In this document: in pieces, positions 27,871-36,975 of the stretch
How the letters are laid out: each line of letters begins with the position of its first letter
Position numbering within the stretch: the stretch's first letter is position 1
Assembly (NCBI RefSeq): GCF_004348735.1
Contig: NZ_SMKT01000005.1
Coordinates: forward strand, 1 to 64,000
Direction of reading: 5' to 3'
Length of the DNA: 64,000 nucleotides
Source of the DNA: Actinomadura sp. KC06
GTDB lineage: Bacteria > Actinomycetota > Actinomycetes > Streptosporangiales > Streptosporangiaceae
Translations under genes and position numbers: made by a program
The notes under the pieces: model-generated
Databases searched by the model: none
Seen by the model: the letters and a program-made list of their open reading frames with translations, nothing else
What the model was told of the DNA's origin: nothing

Positions 27871-29922
27871 ATGAGGCGGCTGCGGATCGGGATCGACACG
27901 GGCGGGACGTTCACCGACGTCGTCGCGCTGGACGAGGACGGCGGCGGGCTCGTCACCACGAAGACGCCCTCGACGCCCGCCGACCCCGCGGAGGGGTTCG
28001 CGGACGGCGTCGCGAAGATCCTCGCCCTCCTCGGCGCGGAACCGGCGGACGTGGCCGCGCTGTCGCACGGCACGACGGTCGCGACGAACCGCCTCCTGGA
28101 GGACCGGATCGACGACCTCGGCTTCATCACCACCGAGGGCTTCGAGTCGATCCTGGAGATCGCGCGGCAGAGCGTCCCGGACGGCTACGGCAACAGCTAC
28201 TTCTGGGTGAAGCCGCCGCGGATCGTCCCGGCGCACCGGGTCCGGACGGTCGGCGGGCGGCTCGACCACACCGGCGCCGAGCTGCGCCCCTTCGACGAGG
28301 CGTCGGCGGTCGCGGCGGCCCGCTGGTTCCGCGAGGAGGGGATCCTCGCGATCGGGGTGTGCTTCCTGCACTCCTACGCCGACCCGTCCCACGAGCTCGC
28401 GATGCGGGACGTGCTGGCCCACGAGCACCCGGACGCGGTGGTGTCGCTGTCGTGCGAGGTGCTGCGCGAGTACCGCGAGTACGAGCGGTCGGTGACGACG
28501 CTCGTGGACGCCGCCGTCAAGCCCGCCATGAACGGCTACCTCGCGCGGATCGCGGAACGGCTCGCTGGGCGGGTCGCGTCCCGGCTGCTGGTGATGAAGA
28601 GCAACGGCGGCGTGCTGTCGGCGGACGAGGTCGCCCGCCAGCCGATCACGACCGTCCTGTCGGGCCCGGCCGCCGGAGCGCTCGGCGCGGCGTTCGTGGT
28701 GTCGCACAGCGGGCACGGCTCGGTCGTGACGCTGGACGGGGGCGGGACGTCCACCGACGTCGCGGTCGTCCTGGACGGCGAGCCGACCCTCACCACCGAG
28801 GGCTCGATCGGCCGCCACCCCGTCAAGATCCCGATGATCGACATCGTGACGGTCGGGGCGGGCGGCGGGTCGGTCGCGTGGCGGTCGCCGGACGGCGCGC
28901 TGAAGGTCGGGCCGCGCAGCGCGGGCGCCGACCCCGGCCCGCTCTGCTACGGCCGCGGCGGCACCGAGGTGACGGTGACCGACGCGCACGCCGTCCTCGG
29001 CCGCATCCCGCCGCACCTGCTCGGCGGCGAGGTGCCCCTGGACGTGGCCGCCGCCCGCGCGGGCCTCGACGCGCTCGCGGACCGGCTCGGCCTGCCCGTC
29101 GAGCGGGCCGCCGCCGGCATCCTGGAGATCTCGGCGTGGAACCAGGCCAACGCGATCCGGCAGATCACCGTCAAGCGGGGCCTGGACGTCCGCGACTACC
29201 CGCTGGTGGCGTTCGGCGGGTCCGGTCCGCTGCTGGCCTGCCGCCTGCTGGACGTGCTCGGCCTGCCCGCCGCCGTGATCCCGGATAACCCCGGCAACCT
29301 GTCGGCGTTCGGGCTGCTCACGGTGGACGTGAAGAACGACCACGTCCGGACGCGCGTCGTCCGCGACGCCGAACTCGACCCCGCCCTCCTGGACGAGATC
29401 TACACCGACCTGGAGTCGGAGGCCGCGCAGGCGCTCGCCCGCGAAGGCTTCCCGGACGATCGCCGCCGCTTCGCCCGCTCCGCCGACCTGCGCTACTACG
29501 GGCAGGCGTTCGAGGTGCGCGTCCCCGCCCCCGCCGGGCACCAGGACGAGGCGTTCCGCGCCGAGGTGGTCAGCCGGTTCCACGACGCCCACGAGGCCCT
29601 CTACGGGTACTGCTACCGGGACGACCCGCGGCATCCCGTCGAGTGGGTCAACCTCCGCGTCTCCGGCATCGGCCCGATCGCCCGCCCGCGCCTCACCGAG
29701 CGTCCGCCGGGAGACGGCGACCCCTCACGCGCCCTGACCGGCACGCGGACGGTCCACTTCGACAAGTGGGAGGAGACGGCCGTCTACCGCCGCGAGAAAC
29801 TCGCCCCGGGCGACACCGTGACGGGCCCGGCCGTCATCGAGGAGTTCGGCTCGACGCTGCCGCTGCACCCCGGCTTCACCGCGGAACTCGACGGCTTCGG
29901 CAACCTGGTGGTGACCCGATGA
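27871..29922 (+). CDS. hyuA: Hydantoinase/oxoprolinase subunit A
   Basis: A protein of 683 residues of the ATP-dependent hydantoinase A/N-methylhydantoinase family with an actin-like ATPase fold. The N-terminus RRLRIGIDTGGTFTDVVALD contains the phosphate-1 loop. HGTTVATNRLLE, TLDGGGTSTDVAVV and VGAGGGSVAW follow. With subunit B it hydrolyses cyclic amides such as N-methylhydantoin, hydantoin or 5-oxoproline at the cost of ATP. The start is at 27871, 7 nt after TAGACC (likely leaderless). The 15-codon longer ORF upstream is unlikely. Its stop overlaps the hyuB start. Confidence 0.9.
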   Translation: MRRLRIGIDTGGTFTDVVALDEDGGGLVTTKTPSTPADPAEGFADGVAKILALLGAEPADVAALSHGTTVATNRLLEDRIDDLGFITTEGFESILEIARQSVPDGYGNSYFWVKPPRIVPAHRVRTVGGRLDHTGAELRPFDEASAVAAARWFREEGILAIGVCFLHSYADPSHELAMRDVLAHEHPDAVVSLSCEVLREYREYERSVTTLVDAAVKPAMNGYLARIAERLAGRVASRLLVMKSNGGVLSADEVARQPITTVLSGPAAGALGAAFVVSHSGHGSVVTLDGGGTSTDVAVVLDGEPTLTTEGSIGRHPVKIPMIDIVTVGAGGGSVAWRSPDGALKVGPRSAGADPGPLCYGRGGTEVTVTDAHAVLGRIPPHLLGGEVPLDVAAARAGLDALADRLGLPVERAAAGILEISAWNQANAIRQITVKRGLDVRDYPLVAFGGSGPLLACRLLDVLGLPAAVIPDNPGNLSAFGLLTVDVKNDHVRTRVVRDAELDPALLDEIYTDLESEAAQALAREGFPDDRRRFARSADLRYYGQAFEVRVPAPAGHQDEAFRAEVVSRFHDAHEALYGYCYRDDPRHPVEWVNLRVSGIGPIARPRLTERPPGDGDPSRALTGTRTVHFDKWEETAVYRREKLAPGDTVTGPAVIEEFGSTLPLHPGFTAELDGFGNLVVTR

Positions 29923-31751
29923 TCATCGACCCGATGACCGTCGATCCGATCCTGCTGGAGATCGTCGAGGGGACGCTCGCGTCCGTCGAGCGGGAGGTCG
30001 AGACGGCCATCGCGCGGACGGCCCGCTCCCCGATGATCCGCGACGCGCACGACTTCCGCGCCGGGATCCACGACCGGCGGCTCCGCAAGCTGACCGGCCG
30101 CTCGTACTCCGCGCTCGTCCAGCCGATCGCCCGCGACTTCCCGCCCGAGGAGATGCGTCCGGGCGACGTGTTCTTCCACAACGACGTGTACCTGTCGGAG
30201 GGCGGCATCGGGCATCTGCCGGACCTGTGCGTGACCGTCCCGGTGTTCCACGAAGGCGAGGTGGTCGCGTTCGTGCAGGCGTTCGGGCACCACGACGACA
30301 TCGGCGGCGCCGTCCCGGGATCGATGCCGAGCCATGCCCGCAGCGCGTTCGAGGAGGGCCTGATGGTCCCGCCGATCAAGCTGTGGGACCAGGGCGTCCC
30401 GAACGAGGCGGCGCTGACGATCATGACCCGCAACTCGCGGATGCCCGACTCGCTCGCCGGCGACCTGGACGCCGAGTGCTCCGCCTGCCTGATGGGCGCC
30501 CGCCGCCTCGGCGACCTGTTCGCCCGCTACGGCCGCGCCGCCGTCGAGGCGTGCTTCGACGCGATCATCGACCGGACGACGGAGACGTTCCGCCGCGAGC
30601 TGCTCGCCAAGATCCCGGACGGCGTGTTCGTCTGGGAGGACTACGCCGAGCACGACGGCGTCGACCCGCCCCGCCTGCACGCCCAGCGCATCACGCTGAC
30701 GGTCGACAAGGCGGCGGACGTCCCGCTCGTCATCGACTTCGCCGGGACGTCCCCGCAGGCCAAGGGTCCGATCAACCACGCGGGCGACTACTCCGGCGGC
30801 GTGTTCCTGAAGAAGTGGCTGGCGCCCGTCCTGCGGAACCTGGCCGACACGCCGGAGCGGGCCGCCGAGCTGGACGTCAACGAGGGCGTCGTGCCGCTCA
30901 TCGAGATGCGGTTCCCGGAGAAGGGCACGCTGCTCACGCCCGTCTTCCCGGCCCCGACGAACGCCCGGACGTTCGTGATCCTGCGGCTGCTCGGCGTCCT
31001 CGCGGGCGTCCTGGCGAAGGCGACCGGCGGGCGGATGCCCGCCGACCAGGAGACGATCCGCTACACCGGCGTCTACGGGGAGGACGACCGCGGCCCCTAC
31101 CTGATGCGGGAGGTGCTCGGCGGCGGCTCCGGCGGCCGCTACTACGCCGACGGCGAGGACACCATCCACGTCGTGCCCGACTCCCGCAACATCCCCGCCG
31201 AGTTCGCCGAGGCCCGCTGGCCGTTCATCGTCGAGCGCCTCGGCCTCGCCGCCGACTCCGGCGGGCCGGGGGAGTACCGGGGCGGGCTTGGCTACGACAA
31301 GCACATCCGGATGCTCCGCGACGCCCACTACATGTCGATCGCCGACCGGTCGATCCTGTCGTGCTGGGGCGTCAACGGCGGCCGCGCGGGACGTCCCTTC
31401 CGCGTGGACATCGACGGCGAGGAGATGGACGGCCTCGTGGACGACCACCCCGTCAAGGCCGGGCAGGTCATCCGCATCCGCACGACCGGTGGAGGCGGCT
31501 GGGGCGACCCGCTGAAGCGCGACCCGTCCCGCGTGGCCGCCGACGTCCGCGACGGCAAGGTGTCGGTGGACGGCGCCCGCGACGACTACGGCGTCGTCCT
31601 GACCGGCGGCGTCGTCGACGAGGAAGCGACCACGGCCCTGCGGGAACGCCTGCGCGCCGAACGCGGGCCCGCGCCGTTCTTCGACAGAGGCCCGGGCTAT
31701 GCCGAGCTGTCGGGCGGGTCGCCGTCCGCCGACGTCGACGCCGTCGAGTAG
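29919..31751 (+). CDS. hyuB: Hydantoinase/oxoprolinase subunit B
   Basis: A protein of 610 residues of the hydantoinase B family: DPILLEIVEGTLASVEREVE at the N-terminus, FFHNDVYLSEGGIGHLPD, GHHDDIGGAVPGSMP, DFAGTSPQAKGPINH and the C-terminal TTGGGGWGDPLKRDP. It pairs with HyuA (ATGA overlap) to form the ATP-dependent cyclic amidase. Possible substrates here are N-methylhydantoin made from creatinine by CodA, or a pyrimidine ring-opening intermediate. The last 55 nt overlap the convergent kinase gene. Confidence 0.9.
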   Translation: MIIDPMTVDPILLEIVEGTLASVEREVETAIARTARSPMIRDAHDFRAGIHDRRLRKLTGRSYSALVQPIARDFPPEEMRPGDVFFHNDVYLSEGGIGHLPDLCVTVPVFHEGEVVAFVQAFGHHDDIGGAVPGSMPSHARSAFEEGLMVPPIKLWDQGVPNEAALTIMTRNSRMPDSLAGDLDAECSACLMGARRLGDLFARYGRAAVEACFDAIIDRTTETFRRELLAKIPDGVFVWEDYAEHDGVDPPRLHAQRITLTVDKAADVPLVIDFAGTSPQAKGPINHAGDYSGGVFLKKWLAPVLRNLADTPERAAELDVNEGVVPLIEMRFPEKGTLLTPVFPAPTNARTFVILRLLGVLAGVLAKATGGRMPADQETIRYTGVYGEDDRGPYLMREVLGGGSGGRYYADGEDTIHVVPDSRNIPAEFAEARWPFIVERLGLAADSGGPGEYRGGLGYDKHIRMLRDAHYMSIADRSILSCWGVNGGRAGRPFRVDIDGEEMDGLVDDHPVKAGQVIRIRTTGGGGWGDPLKRDPSRVAADVRDGKVSVDGARDDYGVVLTGGVVDEEATTALRERLRAERGPAPFFDRGPGYAELSGGSPSADVDAVE

Positions 31752-32344
31752 GTCCGGAAGCGATGGGACGTGAACGTGGTGCCGTCCACGAGGAGGTCGG
31801 AGCGGGCGCGAGTGCCGTCGGCGGCGAAGAACGCCGTCTCGCGGGTGCTCCACGCGTCCCAGGCTCCGGCGTACTCGGGGCCGTCGCGGTCGATGGCGCG
31901 GGCGCGGCGCAGGTCGTGCGGCGCGTCGATCCAGACGCGGAACGCGGCGGGCGACCCCGCCCACGCGGCCCCGACGCCCTCGACGATCAGGACGGGCCCG
32001 GCCGGGATCTCCTCCTCCCGCCCGTACAGGTCGTGGTGCCAGTCGTAGCGGCGCAGGTGAGCGGGCCGCCCGTCGCGGAGCGGGTCGAGGACGGCCGCGC
32101 GGAGCGGCCCCCACCAGGTGAGCGGGTCGGCGTCCCACGGGACGCGGAAGTCGTCCGACCGCACCACCGGCGCGCCGACCAGCACCTCGGCGAGATGATC
32201 GGCGAACGTCGACTTCCCCGCGCCGCTCGGCCCGTCGATCGCGACGACGCGCGCCACGCCGCACGACGGCGGCAGGACCAGCAGCCGGGCGGCGAGCGCG
32301 GGATAGGTCAGGGCTGCACCCTGCGGGAACGACACGGAAGGCAT
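31697..32344 (-). CDS. Uridine kinase-like P-loop protein
   Basis: A protein of 215 residues with Walker A GPSGAGKSTFAD (about 38-49), a DDF motif after it (SDDFRVPWD), RYDWHHDLYG and VLIVEGVGA (Walker B region). This resembles uridine/cytidine kinase and related nucleoside kinases. It may phosphorylate nucleosides for salvage, which would be thematically consistent with pyrimidine genes around it. The true substrate cannot be read from sequence. It starts 30 bp from, and divergent to, the matB gene. It overlaps hyuB by 55 nt at its 3' end. Confidence 0.7.
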   Translation of the reverse strand: MPSVSFPQGAALTYPALAARLLVLPPSCGVARVVAIDGPSGAGKSTFADHLAEVLVGAPVVRSDDFRVPWDADPLTWWGPLRAAVLDPLRDGRPAHLRRYDWHHDLYGREEEIPAGPVLIVEGVGAAWAGSPAAFRVWIDAPHDLRRARAIDRDGPEYAGAWDAWSTRETAFFAADGTRARSDLLVDGTTFTSHRFRTYSTASTSADGDPPDSSA

Positions 32345-32374
32345 ACTTCCAGGACGAGACGGAGAGGGGCGACC

Positions 32375-33778
32375 ATGGACCTGCTCGGCGCGACGGGCGG
32401 CCCGGTGCGGATCGCGGGACGCGGCCTGCCGCGCGACGAGCTGCTCGGCTGGGCGTCGGCCGTGGCCGCGGAGATCCGGGGCGCGGACGCCGTCGCGGTC
32501 CACGCCACGGCGTCCCTGGAGACGGTCGCGGCGGTCGTCGGCGGCCTCCTCGCGGGCGTCCCTGTCGTCCCCGTGCCGCCCGACTCCGGCCCCGCCGAAC
32601 GCGCGCACATCCTCGGCGACTCCGGCGCGAGCCTCCTCCTCGCCGCCCGCGACGCGACCCCTCCGGCGGAAGGCGAACCGCCCCTCATCCCGGTCGACGC
32701 GCTCCCGCACGACGGGAGCACGAAGGCCGAGGCCGACGCCGACGCGACCGCGCTGATCCTCTACACCAGCGGGACGACGGGCGCGCCGAAGGGCGTGCTG
32801 ATCTCGCGCGGCGCGATCGCCGCCGGGCTGGACGCGCTCGCCGAAGCCTGGGCCTGGACCCCGGACGACGTCCTCGTCCACGGCCTGCCCCTGTTCCACG
32901 TGCACGGGCTCGTCCTCGGCGTTCTCGGGGCGCTGCGGGTCGGCTCGCCGCTGGTGCACACCGGACGTCCGAAGCCCGGCGCCTACGCCGGCGCGGCTCA
33001 GAACGACGGCGGGAGCCTGTTCTTCGGCGTCCCCACCGTCTGGTCGAGGACGGCCGCCGACCCGTCCGCCGCGCGTGCGCTCAGCAGCGCGCGGCTGCTC
33101 GTCTCCGGCAGCGCGCCGCTCCCCGTGCCCGTCTTCGAGCGGCTCGCGCGGCTGACCGGGCACCGGCCGGTCGAGCGGTACGGCATGACCGAGACGCTCA
33201 TCACGATCAGCGCCCGCGCCGGCGGCGACCGGCGTCCCGGATACGTCGGCACGCCGCTGACCGGCGTCGAGACCCGCCTCGCCGCCGAGGACGGCGGTCC
33301 CGTCCCGGCGGACGGCGAGACGCCCGGCGAGCTGCACGTCCGCGCCCCGCTGCTGTTCAAGGGATACCTCAACCGCCCCGACGCCACCGCCGAGTCGTTC
33401 GCCGCGGACGGCTGGTTCCGCACCGGCGACATCGCGACCATCGGACCGGACGGCTGGCACCGCATCGTCGGCCGCGCGTCCACCGACCTGATCAAGAGCG
33501 GCGGCTACCGGATCGGCGCGGGCGAGATCGAGAACGCGCTGCTCGCCCATCCCGCCGTCCGGGAGGCCGCCGTCGTCGGCACCCCGCACGACGACCTCGG
33601 CGAGCAGGTCACCGCGTACGTCGTCGCCGACGGCGTCGCCGAACGGCAGCTGATCGACTTCGTGGCGGAGCGGCTGTCGGCCCACAAGCGGCCCCGGGTG
33701 GTGCACCTGGTGGAGTCGCTGCCGCGCAACGCCATGGGCAAGGTCGTCAAGACCCGCCTGGACGACATGACGCCGTAG
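32375..33778 (+). CDS. matB: Malonyl-CoA synthetase (MatB-like)
   Basis: A protein of 467 residues of the acyl-CoA synthetase family. Family motifs are LYTSGTTGAPKGV (about 129-141), ERYGMTETL (about 268-276), GWFRTGDIA and the catalytic Lys in MGKVVK near the C-terminus. The stretches LPLFHVHGLVLGVLGALR, FFGVPTVWSR and TDLIKSGGYRIGAGEIENALL match Streptomyces coelicolor MatB, which makes malonyl-CoA from malonate, CoA and ATP. The ATG follows GGAGAGGGG. codA starts 14 nt downstream, so the two are one operon. Malonate is the end product of oxidative uracil degradation. Confidence 0.85.
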   Translation: MDLLGATGGPVRIAGRGLPRDELLGWASAVAAEIRGADAVAVHATASLETVAAVVGGLLAGVPVVPVPPDSGPAERAHILGDSGASLLLAARDATPPAEGEPPLIPVDALPHDGSTKAEADADATALILYTSGTTGAPKGVLISRGAIAAGLDALAEAWAWTPDDVLVHGLPLFHVHGLVLGVLGALRVGSPLVHTGRPKPGAYAGAAQNDGGSLFFGVPTVWSRTAADPSAARALSSARLLVSGSAPLPVPVFERLARLTGHRPVERYGMTETLITISARAGGDRRPGYVGTPLTGVETRLAAEDGGPVPADGETPGELHVRAPLLFKGYLNRPDATAESFAADGWFRTGDIATIGPDGWHRIVGRASTDLIKSGGYRIGAGEIENALLAHPAVREAAVVGTPHDDLGEQVTAYVVADGVAERQLIDFVAERLSAHKRPRVVHLVESLPRNAMGKVVKTRLDDMTP

Positions 33779-33792
33779 GAAAGGCTCCCCCA

Positions 33793-35112
33793 ATGCGCCT
33801 CGTGACCAACGCCCGCCTCACCGGACGCGACGGCCCGCACGACATCGAGATCGACGGCGGCCGCATCGGCCGCATCGCGCCCGCCGGGCGGCTCGCGGGC
33901 GAGGAGTGGATCGACGCGACCGGCTGCTTCGTGAGCCCGCCGTTCGTCGAGCCGCACGTCCACCTCGACACGGCGCTCACCGCCGGGGAGCCGCGCTGGA
34001 ACGCGTCCGGGTCGCTGTGGGAGGGCATCGCCGTGTGGAGCGAGCGCAAGGCGGCGCTCACCCGCGACGACGTCGTGGCCCGCGCGTCGGAGGTGCTGCG
34101 CTGGTACGCGGCGAACGGCGTCCTGCACGTCCGCAGCCACGTGGACGTCACCGACCCCGGCCTCGTCGCGCTGGACGCGATGCTCGCCGTCCGCGACCAG
34201 GTCGCCGACGTCATCGGGCTGCAGCTCGTCGCGTTCCCGCAGGAGGGCGTCCGCTCGTTCGACCAGGGCGCCGAGCTGCTGGAAGAGGCCGCCCGCCGCG
34301 GCGTGGACGCGATCGGCGCCATCCCGCACTACGAGGACACCCGCGAGGACGGCGTCCGCTCCCTGGAGATCGCGTTCGACATCGCGCAGCGCCACGGCCT
34401 GGCCCTCGACGCCCACTGCGACGAGATCGACGACGACCAGTCCCGTTTCGTGGAGGTCCTGGCGGCGCTCGCCCGGCGCGGCGGCCTCCGCGAACGCGCC
34501 ACCGCGTCGCACACCACGGCGATGGGCTCCTACGGCGGCGCCTACTCCGGCAAGCTCCAGCGCATCATCGCCCGCTCCGGAGCCAACCTCGTCTGCAACC
34601 CCCTCGCCAACCTCGCGCTGCAGGGCAGGTTCGACGGCTATCCGAAGCGGCGCGGCCTCACCCAGGTCAAGGAGATGCTCGCCGCCGGGGTGAACGTCGC
34701 GTTCGGGCACGACGACGTCATGGACCCGTTCTTCCCGCTCGGCACCGCGTTCCCGCTCCAGGTCGCGCTCGTCGGCGCCGCCGCCGCGCAGCTGACCGCG
34801 CCCGCCGAGATCGACGAGGCGTTCGCGATGGTCACCGGACGGGCCGCGCGCGTCCTCGGGCTCGGCGACCGGTACGGCGTCGAGACCGGCCGCCCCGCGA
34901 GCCTCGTCGTGCTGCCCGCCGCGTCGCCGCACGACGCCGTCCGGCGGCAGACCCGGCCGAGCCACGTCGTCGCGCACGGCCGCCTGGTCGCCGAGACCCC
35001 GGCCGCCGCGACCCGCCTGACCTGGCCCGGACGGCGCCCGGAGACCGTCGACTTCGCCCGTCCCCGGACCGAGGCCCGCGTCCCGCGCGGCGCCGCCGGG
35101 AACGGCGCATGA
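33793..35112 (+). CDS. codA: Cytosine deaminase (CodA-like)
   Basis: A protein of 439 residues of the amidohydrolase superfamily, closely following E. coli CodA: PPFVEPHVHLDTALTAGEPRWN (metal HxH about 54-56), HVRSHVDVTD, AHCDEIDDDQSRFVE (His and catalytic Glu about 212-215) and FGHDDVMDPFFPLGTA (metal Asp about 306). It converts cytosine to uracil and ammonia. CodA-type enzymes can also deaminate creatinine to N-methylhydantoin. It lies 14 nt after matB. A palindrome overlaps its stop codon. Confidence 0.9.
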   Translation: MRLVTNARLTGRDGPHDIEIDGGRIGRIAPAGRLAGEEWIDATGCFVSPPFVEPHVHLDTALTAGEPRWNASGSLWEGIAVWSERKAALTRDDVVARASEVLRWYAANGVLHVRSHVDVTDPGLVALDAMLAVRDQVADVIGLQLVAFPQEGVRSFDQGAELLEEAARRGVDAIGAIPHYEDTREDGVRSLEIAFDIAQRHGLALDAHCDEIDDDQSRFVEVLAALARRGGLRERATASHTTAMGSYGGAYSGKLQRIIARSGANLVCNPLANLALQGRFDGYPKRRGLTQVKEMLAAGVNVAFGHDDVMDPFFPLGTAFPLQVALVGAAAAQLTAPAEIDEAFAMVTGRAARVLGLGDRYGVETGRPASLVVLPAASPHDAVRRQTRPSHVVAHGRLVAETPAAATRLTWPGRRPETVDFARPRTEARVPRGAAGNGA

Positions 35113-35124
35113 CACCTGTCATGC
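35107..35124. promoter_or_regulatory. Palindrome upstream of the ABC/two-component operon
   Basis: GCATGACA-CC-TGTCATGC has perfect 8-nt arms. It overlaps the codA stop codon and lies just upstream of a CTGACA -35-like hexamer at 35132-35137. A second overlapping dyad (CTGTCA...TGACAG, 35116-35138, around GCCGATCGGC) adds symmetry. It is a candidate site for the NarL-type response regulator of this operon. Confidence 0.5.
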
Positions 35125-35203
35125 CGATCGGCTGACAGCCGCCGCCGGAACCGGTGATACGCGCTTCTACCGGCGGACGCGCCCCGATCGCGACGCTGGG
35201 GGC

Positions 35204-36136
35204 ATGGATACCAGCACACCCATCCGCGTCGAGGGACTCCGCCAGCGGTACGGCGACTTCGAGGCCGTCGCCGGGATCTCCTTCGAGGTCAGGACCGGCG
35301 AGCTGTTCGCGCTCCTCGGCACCAACGGCGCCGGGAAGACGACGACACTCGAAGCACTGGAGGGGTACCGGGACGTCCACGAGGGGACGGTCCGTGTCCT
35401 CGGCCGCGACCCGCACCGCGAGCGTCGCGCCGTCCGCCCCCGGATCGGCATCATGCTGCAGGAGGGCGGCTTCTTCGCCGACCTCACCGTCGCCGAGACC
35501 GTCGATCACTGGCGCGGCTTCACCCCGGAGCCCCGCGACCGCGACGAGGCCATCGCCCTCGCCGGCCTCACCGAGAAGGCGGACGTGCGGGTGCGGCAGC
35601 TGTCCGGCGGCCAGAAACGGCGCCTCGACCTCGCGCTCGCGCTGCTCGGCCGTCCCGCCGTGCTGTTCCTCGACGAGCCCACGACCGGCATGGACCCCGA
35701 GGCCCGGCACACCACCTGGAAGATCGTCCGGGACGTCGTCGCGGGCGGCGCCACCGTCCTGCTGACCACCCACTACCTGGAGGAGGCCGAGCAGCTCGCC
35801 GACCGGCTCGCCATCCTGCACCGCGGCCGGATCGAGACGTCCGGGACGGTCGCCGACGTCGTCGCCGGGCACGGCGACCGCATCAGCTTCCAGATGCCCG
35901 ACCGCGTCCGGGTCGCCGAACTCCCCGCCCTGCGCGGCGCCCGCGCCGACATCACCGTCGACGGCGGCCGCACCGTCGCCTCGTACACCGTCACGGGCCC
36001 CGGGCTCCAGGCGGGCCTGTACGACCTGCTGCGCTGGGCCGACGAGGAACGCGTCCGGCTGGACGGCCTGGAAGCCCGCAGCGCGTCGCTCGAAGACGTC
36101 TTCCTCCGCACCGCCGCCGAGGGAGCCTCCCGATGA
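35204..36136 (+). CDS. ABC transporter ATP-binding protein
   Basis: A protein of 310 residues of the drug-exporter (DrrA/CcmA-like) subfamily: Walker A GTNGAGKTTT (about 43-52), signature LSGGQKRR (about 138-145), Walker B VLFLDEPTTGMDPEA and the H-loop TTHYLEEAEQLADR. The C-terminal extension (about 230-310) is typical of exporters that pair with ABC-2 permeases. It is followed directly by the permease, with an ATGA overlap, and then by a two-component system. Confidence 0.93.
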   Translation: MDTSTPIRVEGLRQRYGDFEAVAGISFEVRTGELFALLGTNGAGKTTTLEALEGYRDVHEGTVRVLGRDPHRERRAVRPRIGIMLQEGGFFADLTVAETVDHWRGFTPEPRDRDEAIALAGLTEKADVRVRQLSGGQKRRLDLALALLGRPAVLFLDEPTTGMDPEARHTTWKIVRDVVAGGATVLLTTHYLEEAEQLADRLAILHRGRIETSGTVADVVAGHGDRISFQMPDRVRVAELPALRGARADITVDGGRTVASYTVTGPGLQAGLYDLLRWADEERVRLDGLEARSASLEDVFLRTAAEGASR

Positions 36137-36927
36137 ACCTCACCGCGATGCTCCGCGTCTCACACCTGGACCTCACCCTTCTGTGGCGCAACAAGACGTC
36201 CCTGTTCACGGTCTTCGGCATGCCGGTGGTGTTCGCGGGGATGCTCGTCCCGATGAAGGGCGTCGACATGGACGGCGTGGACGGCGCGCTCCTGCAGGGC
36301 ACCGGCCACCTCGCCTTCTTCCTCGTGTTCGCCGTCCACATGAACCTCGTCACCGTGTTCACCGCCCGCCGCGAGGACCTCACCCTCAAACGGCTCCGCG
36401 GCACCGCCCTGTCGGACGCGGAGATCACCGGCGGCAGCGTCCTCACCGCGACCGCGATGTACGCCGTCCAGGTGCTGGCGCTGCTCGTCGTGCTCGGCGT
36501 CGCTCTCGGCGGCCGGTTCCCAGCCGACCCGGTGCTCGTCCTGGCGGGCCTCGCGGGCGGCGTCGCCGTCTTCGCGGCGCTGGCGTTCGCGCTCTCCGGC
36601 GTCAGCCCGAGCGCCGAGCTGGCGCAGCTCATCGTCCTGCCGATCACGTTCGGCTGCATGCTCGGCGCCGGGGTCATGTTCCCGCTGGACGACCTGCCGG
36701 GATGGCTCGCCCAGATCAGCCGCCTCACCCCGCTCAGCCCCGTCGTGGAGATCACCAGGACCGGGTACTTCGGGCAGGACTTCCACGCCCACTCCGCGCA
36801 CCCGCCCGTCGGGATCCTGGAGGGCTGGCGGACATGCCTGCCGTCGTTCGCCGTCCTCGCCCTCTGGGGAGTGCTCGGCCGGATGCTCGCGGCCCGCTGG
36901 TTCCGCTGGGAGCCCCGGCATGCCTGA
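36133..36927 (+). CDS. ABC-2 type transporter permease
   Basis: A membrane protein of 264 residues with about six helices. The first starts at TSLFTVFGMPVVFAGMLVP, and the ABC-2 signature region is LPITFGCMLGAGVMFPLDDLPGWLAQISRLTPLSPVVEITR. It forms an efflux pump with the preceding ATPase. Substrate is unknown. Together with the downstream histidine kinase and response regulator it resembles DesK/LiaRS-type membrane-stress or antibiotic-export modules. Confidence 0.9.
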   Translation: MNLTAMLRVSHLDLTLLWRNKTSLFTVFGMPVVFAGMLVPMKGVDMDGVDGALLQGTGHLAFFLVFAVHMNLVTVFTARREDLTLKRLRGTALSDAEITGGSVLTATAMYAVQVLALLVVLGVALGGRFPADPVLVLAGLAGGVAVFAALAFALSGVSPSAELAQLIVLPITFGCMLGAGVMFPLDDLPGWLAQISRLTPLSPVVEITRTGYFGQDFHAHSAHPPVGILEGWRTCLPSFAVLALWGVLGRMLAARWFRWEPRHA

Positions 36928-36975
36928 TCGGCCGCGCGGAGCCGATTACAGTGCGGGACGGGAAGGAGGCGGGAC

